In this document: positions 7,001-9,587 of the stretch, in pieces
Numbering within the stretch: position 1 is the stretch's first letter
Layout: each line of letters starts with the position of its first letter
DNA from: Ignavibacteria bacterium
Lineage (GTDB): Bacteria; Bacteroidota; Ignavibacteria; UBA10030; SZUA-254
NCBI GenBank assembly: GCA_005877655.1
Contig: VBOC01000185.1
Span: forward strand, 2,738 to 12,324
DNA length: 9,587 nt
Direction: 5' to 3'
Made by a program: the position numbers and the translations under genes
The notes under the pieces: model-generated
Told to the model about the DNA's origin: nothing
Seen by the model: the letters and a program-made list of their open reading frames with translations, nothing else
Database searches by the model: none

Positions 7001-7682
7001 CCAGATTCGTGATTCACTTACGGTCGGGCCGGGGTACTGGTTAAAGTACGATCTCGGCCAGATGGAATCCTATGGCGGAGGGTTCATCGACCGGGATACG
7101 ATCGATGTCAGGAAAGGATGGAATCTGGTCGGTTCGATAACTTCGCCGGTTTCAGTGGGAAGCATTTCCAGTATACCCGGCGGTATTGTCACTTCGAGGT
7201 TCTTCGGATATCGAGGGTCCTATCAAATCGCCGACAGTATCAGACCGGGAGAGGGATACTGGGTGAAGACGGATCAGAATGGACGGATCGTCCTGGCTTC
7301 GACATCGTCGGTGACAAATAAAATTCATATTGTTCCGACGAGCGAACTTCCCCCTCCGCCGCCGAATGAATCCGCCGCAGGAAAACAATCACTGCCAAAT
7401 GAGTACGCGCTCGCTGAGGCATATCCAAATCCGTTCAATCCATCCACCACGATAGAATATCAACTTCCCTCGGATAGTCGCGTATCTCTCAGGGTCTATA
7501 ACTTACTCGGCCAGGTCGTCGCGACGCTTGAAAATCAAACGGAACAGAGCGGCTACAAGCAAGTCCGATGGAACGCCTCATCGTTCGCATCCGGCATCTA
7601 CTTCTACCGGCTGGAAGCGACAGTCGTGGCAAATCCGAGTAAAACGTTTACGAGCGTTAAGAAGATGCTGTTGCTGAGATAA
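4083..7682 (+). CDS. Secreted T9SS-sorted surface protein with 14 propeller-like repeats
   Basis: The 1199-residue product starts with a signal peptide (MKWIVLHVLLQFFACFTLLS). Residues 109 to about 732 form 14 tandem repeats of about 46 residues with the pattern VxALAVSGSxLYAGGxFTxAGG, then ANYIARWDGSSWSxLGxGM. Each probably makes four strands, as in a beta-propeller blade; the nearest named family I can suggest is the Rax2-like cortical-marker type. Two Ig-like/ASH-type beta domains follow (about 731-828 and 829-930), then two GWNLVS modules (from 940 and 1012), a linker with PPPPP, and a T9SS type A sorting domain from YPNPFNP (1114) to the end (KKMLLLR). The sorting domain should direct outer-membrane export and surface anchoring or release. 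The frame continues upstream without a stop to 3948, but the signal peptide places the start at ATG 4083 or 4071; neither has a clear ribosome binding site. The ligand is unknown; adhesion or matrix binding is only a guess. It appears to be a single-gene unit. Confidence 0.9.
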   Translation: MKWIVLHVLLQFFACFTLLSQQVQPSRQHGASLGKFLKPDGTLQTPPGFSGSLDPAGWKMKTDIDGTPRFERDYKAASGGKPIGGVLQSGAGDEFWDSSFAFPQVNGYVLAIAIIGSDLYIGGSFTTVGKVSANFVARWDGSSWSPLGNGMSNTVRALAVSGTNLYAGGDFRSAGSVAAYYIAAWNGSNWSPLGSGLSSGVSGLAIIGSDLYAGGSFTVAGGAAANYIARWNGSSWSPLGNGMNNQVRTLAVSGTSLYAGGDFTSAGSVVAHYIAAWDGSSWSAQGIGMNFSVTSLAAAGSTVYAGGVFTTAGGNAAIRIAKWDGSNWSALGSGMDNTPLALLVVGTDLYAGGVFRTAGGAAAGGIARWDGSSWHALGNGVSGVFRPAVYALAVSGSNLYAGGDFTSAGNAAAGRIARWDGTTWFGFGGGNGFDNTVRAFALMGSDLYIGGDFVAGLGMGSLNRIVRWNGSTRSSLGTGMNGTVNALAVSGGNLYAGGEFTAAGGVTANSVARWDGSSWHALGTGLNNTVYALAASGSIVYAGGFFTTAGGVSAHYIAQWDGSSWSAMGSGMDDTVLALAVNGSDLYAGGSFKMSGGLNANYVARWNGSSWSALGTGAEYIVHSIVVSGSNLYAGGLAGTDRWDGAAWSYMYGGGAPMVISGSDLYAGGNGATRWNGATWSGLGSGTNGAVYALLLIPDGSGGNSLYAGGSFTIAGGKASSHMARWDGPAFNVAPSRATFGKVEVGTNATDTIVVTNTGVPTLEITGSITTDTEFSVSPATASIPHLGSQKFLITFAPASPGAKIEYALISTNMSAGPTVYFVRGTGGAPTFVAMPENIYYGYTPPHTVRNDTVKLKNTGTDTLHISSVSTSTPDLSTDLTGATIAPGDSTWFHVTFSPPREYIDRFDTITFVHNAAGSPYKFITYATNVVLFTDTVQEGWNLVSVPVWMDPTPKQWLYPNSVSRAFTYNNGYQIRDSLTVGPGYWLKYDLGQMESYGGGFIDRDTIDVRKGWNLVGSITSPVSVGSISSIPGGIVTSRFFGYRGSYQIADSIRPGEGYWVKTDQNGRIVLASTSSVTNKIHIVPTSELPPPPPNESAAGKQSLPNEYALAEAYPNPFNPSTTIEYQLPSDSRVSLRVYNLLGQVVATLENQTEQSGYKQVRWNASSFASGIYFYRLEATVVANPSKTFTSVKKMLLLR
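4407..4958 (+). repeat. Recent two-unit duplication (2 x 276 bp) inside the repeat array
   Basis: Repeats 1-2 (4407-4682) and 3-4 (4683-4958) match each other better in alternating order than neighbours do. Units 1 and 3 share AIIGSDLY and WSPLGNGM. Units 2 and 4 share LAVSGT, GGDF, SAGSV and YIAAW. By hand count, units 2 and 4 differ at about 10 of their first 111 bases. This pattern is expected if a two-blade block was copied as one piece. Confidence 0.75.
4407..6278 (+). repeat. Fourteen tandem coding repeats, about 138 bp each
   Basis: Unit starts at 4407, 4545, 4683, 4821, 4959, 5097, 5247, 5391, 5532, 5670, 5808, 5946, 6054 and 6153. Units 1-5 and 9-11 are exactly 138 bp (46 codons). 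Units 6, 7 and 8 are 150, 144 and 141 bp through small insertions. Units 12 and 13 are shortened to 108 and 99 bp, losing the part between LYAGG and RWDG/RWNG. The most constant residues are LYAGG and W-[DN]-G-S-S-W; unit 8 has Arg in place of the second Trp. All length changes keep the reading frame, which argues for selection on the protein. Confidence 0.95.
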
Positions 7683-7768
7683 CCTGCAGGGTTGGCGTTA
7701 GACGCGTCACCCGTACAACTCGCGACACGCGATAGGTTGCGCGGGATTTGTGGCGGCTCTTGAAGCCC
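7683..7768. other. Short convergent spacer between the surface protein and vapC
   Basis: The 86-bp gap separates two genes that converge. It contains a small perfect hairpin (TCGCG-ACA-CGCGA, 7720-7732) inside a weak outer pairing AACCT/AGGTT (7681-7685 with 7734-7738). There is no U-tract, so I do not call an intrinsic terminator. Confidence 0.4.
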
Positions 7769-8170
7769 TCACTTTATCCATCGAATGTCCGCCACATCGG
7801 CAACCGCCTTGAATTCCCTGTCTCCCGTCGCCACTTCACATTTCTTCTTGACAGCAAGCGCTGCCGCGAAGCAATCAGCATACGAAATCCCGCCTCTCGC
7901 TTTCAGCCGGGCAGCTATCTGGGTCAAATCCATATCGGCATCTACAATTTCAATAGGCATGTTCTTCAGTGCATTTTCCACCCGCTCGGCGTGCTCCTCG
8001 CCGTACTCTCTGAGGGTGACGTAATATACCTCTCCCCAGTTGACGACGGACATCGAGAGATCGATTTTTCCATCTCCTGCCTGGTGAAGAAGCTCTGCCA
8101 CGGATTCCCAGCCCTCCGCTTTCTCAAAATATGCAATGACGGGCTGGCTATCGAGAACGATCGTCTTCAC
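7769..8170 (-). CDS. vapC: VapC-like PIN-domain toxin (RNase)
   Basis: The 133-residue protein has the length of VapC toxins and keeps the four acidic residues that bind Mg2+ in PIN-domain nucleases: D7 (VLDSQPVIAYF), E47 (NWGEVYY), D99 (ISYADCFAAALA) and D117 (ATGDREF). Family members cleave RNA, often initiator tRNA or the rRNA sarcin-ricin loop; this target is unknown. I chose GTG 8170 because AGGAG (8178-8182 on this strand) lies seven bases upstream and PIN proteins typically begin just before the first Asp. A longer frame from TTG 8197 would add nine residues without family support. The start lies inside the 3' end of the antitoxin gene (23-bp overlap), typical of translationally coupled toxin-antitoxin pairs. 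The acidic tetrad suggests an active toxin. The symbol is by family, not by a characterised ortholog. Confidence 0.92.
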   Translation of the reverse strand: MKTIVLDSQPVIAYFEKAEGWESVAELLHQAGDGKIDLSMSVVNWGEVYYVTLREYGEEHAERVENALKNMPIEIVDADMDLTQIAARLKARGGISYADCFAAALAVKKKCEVATGDREFKAVADVADIRWIK

Positions 8171-8396
8171 GCTCCCGCTCCTTCCGCCGTTCTTCAAGGA
8201 GAGCCTTTGTCGCCTTCCCCTTCACCGGAAGGATTCCGGCGAATTCCTCAAAATACTTCTTGCCGAGGAGGCGAACGGAAAAGCCGTGCTCGTCCTCGAT
8301 AATCGCGACCTTCGTGCCTTTCTTAATGCCCAGTTTCCGCCTGATTCTTGCCGGGACAACGATTTGACCCTTTACTGTTACTACGGATGTTTCCAT
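8148..8396 (-). CDS. vapB: VapB-like antitoxin with AbrB/MazE-type DNA-binding domain
   Basis: The 82-residue protein opens with a swapped-hairpin AbrB/SpoVT fold: VTVKGQIVVPARIRRKLGIK (7-26) followed by KGTKVAIIED. The charged C-terminal half (about 50-82), rich in Lys, Arg and Glu, would be the part that wraps around and blocks the PIN toxin. Such antitoxins also bind their own promoter, alone or with the toxin, to repress the operon. ATG 8396 has AAAGGA eight bases upstream and a good promoter further up. Its TAG stop (8148-8150) lies within vapC. The order antitoxin then toxin, the overlap and the small sizes fit a vapBC module. It is divergent from the citrate synthase gene. Confidence 0.92.
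   Translation of the reverse strand: METSVVTVKGQIVVPARIRRKLGIKKGTKVAIIEDEHGFSVRLLGKKYFEEFAGILPVKGKATKALLEERRKEREREDDRSR
8178..8182 (-). promoter_or_regulatory. vapC ribosome binding site (AGGAG)
   Basis: AGGAG lies seven bases upstream of GTG 8170 and inside the vapB coding region. It decides in favour of the GTG start over the upstream TTG. Confidence 0.7.
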
Positions 8397-8404
8397 GGGG
8401 TAAT

Positions 8405-8410
8405 TCCTTT
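8405..8410 (-). promoter_or_regulatory. vapB ribosome binding site (AAAGGA)
   Basis: AAAGGA lies eight bases upstream of ATG 8396, supporting that start for the antitoxin. Confidence 0.7.
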
Positions 8411-8417
8411 CAAATTG

Positions 8418-8446
8418 AATATATACATTTTTCTATCGGTAGTCAA
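8418..8446 (-). promoter_or_regulatory. Sigma70-like promoter of vapBC
   Basis: On the minus strand TTGACT (8446-8441) is followed after exactly 17 bases by TATATT (8423-8418). Each box matches five of six consensus bases. The -10 lies about 22 bases from the antitoxin start codon, giving a very short leader. An inverted repeat CTATC/GATAG (8433-8437 and 8451-8455) brackets the -35 box and could be an operator for VapB. Confidence 0.6.
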
Positions 8447-8605
8447 CTGGGATAGTGTAATACATTGCCGTGAATGGGATTACGTTGATTGGGTCATGCG
8501 CCATCGGGCACCGCGGCCTCTCCTCCGGGCCCCGGCACCGGTTTTCCCGAACAATTCTCCAAAATAATTAGTACATTGCCTGCTGATAATTGTCGTGCTT
8601 TTTTC

Positions 8606-8610
8606 AGGAG
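8606..8610 (+). promoter_or_regulatory. gltA ribosome binding site (AGGAG)
   Basis: AGGAG lies eight bases upstream of ATG 8619 and fixes the citrate synthase start. Confidence 0.8.
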
Positions 8611-8618
8611 AATCAGCA

Positions 8619-9587
8619 ATGGCAAAACCAGGCGCGTCTTCATCGCTCGACCAGACGGCACAAATCCCCCAGCCCACGAACGGCAGAAACACACTCACGA
8701 TCAAGGACGACCGGACCGGAAAGCAGTACGTGATCCCGATCGAATACGACACGATCCACGCCACCGACCTCCGGCAAATAAAGATAAGAGACGACGATTT
8801 CGGGATGATGACGTACGATCCGGCGTTTCTGAACACCGCCGCCTGCAAGAGCAGGATCACCTATATCGACGGGGACAAGGGCATCCTGCGGTACCGCGGG
8901 TATCCGATCGAACAGCTTGCCGAGAAGAGCACCTACCTCGAAGTCGCGTACCTTCTGATCTACGGCGAGCTTCCCACAAAGTCGCAGTACGAAAAGTGGA
9001 TGAACGACATCAAGATGCACACGCTCATTCACGAAAACATCAAGAAATTTGTGGACGGCTTCCATTACGACGCCCACCCGATGGGCATGTTGATCAGCAG
9101 CGTCGCGGCTCTCTCCACTTTTTATACGGACGCGAAGCACATCTCGGATCCCCAGTCGCGGAAGCTTCAGATATTCCGGCTCGTGGCGAAAATGCCGACC
9201 TTGGCCGCGTTCGTTTTCCGCCACAGCGTCGGAAGGCCCTACGTCTATCCCGATAACGACCTCAGCTACCCCGGAAATTTCCTGAACATGCTCTTCAGGA
9301 TGACCGAGTTGAAATATAAAGTCGACCCGGTCCTCGAGCATGCGCTCGACGTGCTCTTCATCCTCCACGCGGATCACGAGCAGAATTGCAGCACGAGCGC
9401 GATGCGTAATGTCGGGAGCTCCCACGTCGACCCGTTCTCGGCAACGGCCGCAGCGGCGGCGGCCCTTTACGGTCCGCTTCACGGCGGGGCCAACGAGGCT
9501 GTGCTTCTTATGTTATCCGAAATCGGCTCAAAGGCTAACGTGCCCGCTTACATCAAGACCGTGAAGGAAGGCAAAGGCCGGCTGATG
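8619..9587 (+). CDS. gltA: Citrate synthase (3' end missing)
   Basis: Citrate synthase condenses acetyl-CoA and oxaloacetate to citrate at the entry of the TCA cycle. The 323 visible residues run from MAKPGASSS to the window edge. They include YIDGDKGILRYRGYPIEQLA, the conserved LHADHEQNCSTS block and LYGPLHGGANEAV, which carries the first catalytic histidine (E. coli H264). The sequence breaks off after GKGRLM, just where GFGHRVY (E. coli H305) should follow; the catalytic Asp is also outside. Bacterial enzymes are about 430 residues, so roughly 100 are missing. The N-terminal layout with a beta-rich region (TLTIKDDRTGKQYVI) before the main fold fits the GltA-type enzyme of Gram-negative bacteria. 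Methylcitrate synthase is a less likely alternative. The gene is transcribed away from vapBC and has its own ribosome binding site. Confidence 0.93.
   Translation, partial: MAKPGASSSLDQTAQIPQPTNGRNTLTIKDDRTGKQYVIPIEYDTIHATDLRQIKIRDDDFGMMTYDPAFLNTAACKSRITYIDGDKGILRYRGYPIEQLAEKSTYLEVAYLLIYGELPTKSQYEKWMNDIKMHTLIHENIKKFVDGFHYDAHPMGMLISSVAALSTFYTDAKHISDPQSRKLQIFRLVAKMPTLAAFVFRHSVGRPYVYPDNDLSYPGNFLNMLFRMTELKYKVDPVLEHALDVLFILHADHEQNCSTSAMRNVGSSHVDPFSATAAAAAALYGPLHGGANEAVLLMLSEIGSKANVPAYIKTVKEGKGRLM

Larger units (their letters stand above)
8397..8618. other. Divergent spacer between vapB and citrate synthase
   Basis: Besides the vapB promoter and ribosome binding site, this 222-bp spacer holds a GC-rich block at about 8505-8545 with a direct repeat GGCACCG (two copies). 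An AT-richer stretch then leads to the citrate synthase gene. GATAAT at 8585-8590 could be a -10 for that gene, but no matching -35 was found. No RNA gene or coding region was recognised. Confidence 0.45.

Noticed and set aside
7720..7732. Hairpin TCGCG-ACA-CGCGA as a terminator between converging genes
   Set aside because: The stem is short and no U-tract follows on either strand.
7748..8302. Plus-strand frame of 184 codons across vapC/vapB
   Set aside because: It lies opposite the toxin-antitoxin genes, whose motifs, overlap and ribosome binding sites are convincing.
8489..9256. Plus-strand frame of 255 codons overlapping the citrate synthase start
   Set aside because: It is out of frame with clear citrate synthase motifs and gives an Arg/His-rich peptide typical of a shadow frame.
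1..9587. Search for tRNA, rRNA, CRISPR arrays, insertion-sequence ends and att sites
   Set aside because: None was recognised by eye. The only regular repeats are the coding units at 4407-6278, which have no spacers.

Overview
The window reads as a chromosomal segment from a member of the Bacteroidota/Chlorobiota group, most like an Ignavibacteria-type lineage. The main evidence is a large secreted protein ending in a type IX secretion (T9SS type A) sorting domain with the YPNPFNPSTT signature, preceded by two GWNLVS-type modules. The DNA is moderately GC-rich by eye. Shine-Dalgarno sequences are clear upstream of some genes (citrate synthase, vapB, vapC) and weak or absent upstream of others. 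Lineage is inferred from protein style only.

Layout. Positions 1-3668 (+) hold a tight run of four genes: the 3' part of a bacterioferritin-like diiron protein, hemF (oxygen-dependent coproporphyrinogen III oxidase), hemH (ferrochelatase) and hemY (protoporphyrinogen oxidase). hemF/hemH and hemH/hemY overlap, so this looks like one operon coupling iron handling to the last three steps of haem synthesis. The hemF reading frame is open but lacks about 27-35 residues in the conserved core. The missing part includes the segment carrying two of the four conserved histidines (E. coli H96 and H106), so the encoded enzyme is probably impaired or inactive, unless the gap is an assembly artefact.

Positions 3669-4082 carry no convincing gene. 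The stretch holds small hairpins and spacing that resemble the 5' end of a group II intron (tentative), then a perfect 12-bp palindrome overlapping a possible promoter. Positions 4083-7682 (+) encode a 1199-residue secreted or surface protein. It has a signal peptide, 14 tandem repeats of about 46 residues (probably beta-propeller blades), two Ig-like domains, two GWNLVS modules, a proline linker and the T9SS signal. The first four repeats show a recent two-unit (276 bp) duplication.

Positions 7769-8396 (-) are a vapBC-type toxin-antitoxin pair: an AbrB-fold antitoxin and a PIN-domain toxin with all four acidic residues. It has a good sigma70-like promoter with possible operator repeats. Positions 8619-9587 (+) are the 5' three quarters of citrate synthase, cut by the window edge just before the expected GFGHR motif. 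The vapB-gltA spacer (8397-8618) contains the vapB promoter, a short GC-rich block and the gltA ribosome binding site.

How the genes relate. The ferritin-hem block and citrate synthase are core metabolism and suggest an organism with respiratory, oxygen-exposed metabolism, since HemF needs O2. The surface protein and the toxin-antitoxin pair form an accessory island between them. I did not find a clearly new system. The most unusual observations are the hemF core deletion, the intron-like spacer and the young duplication in the repeat array.
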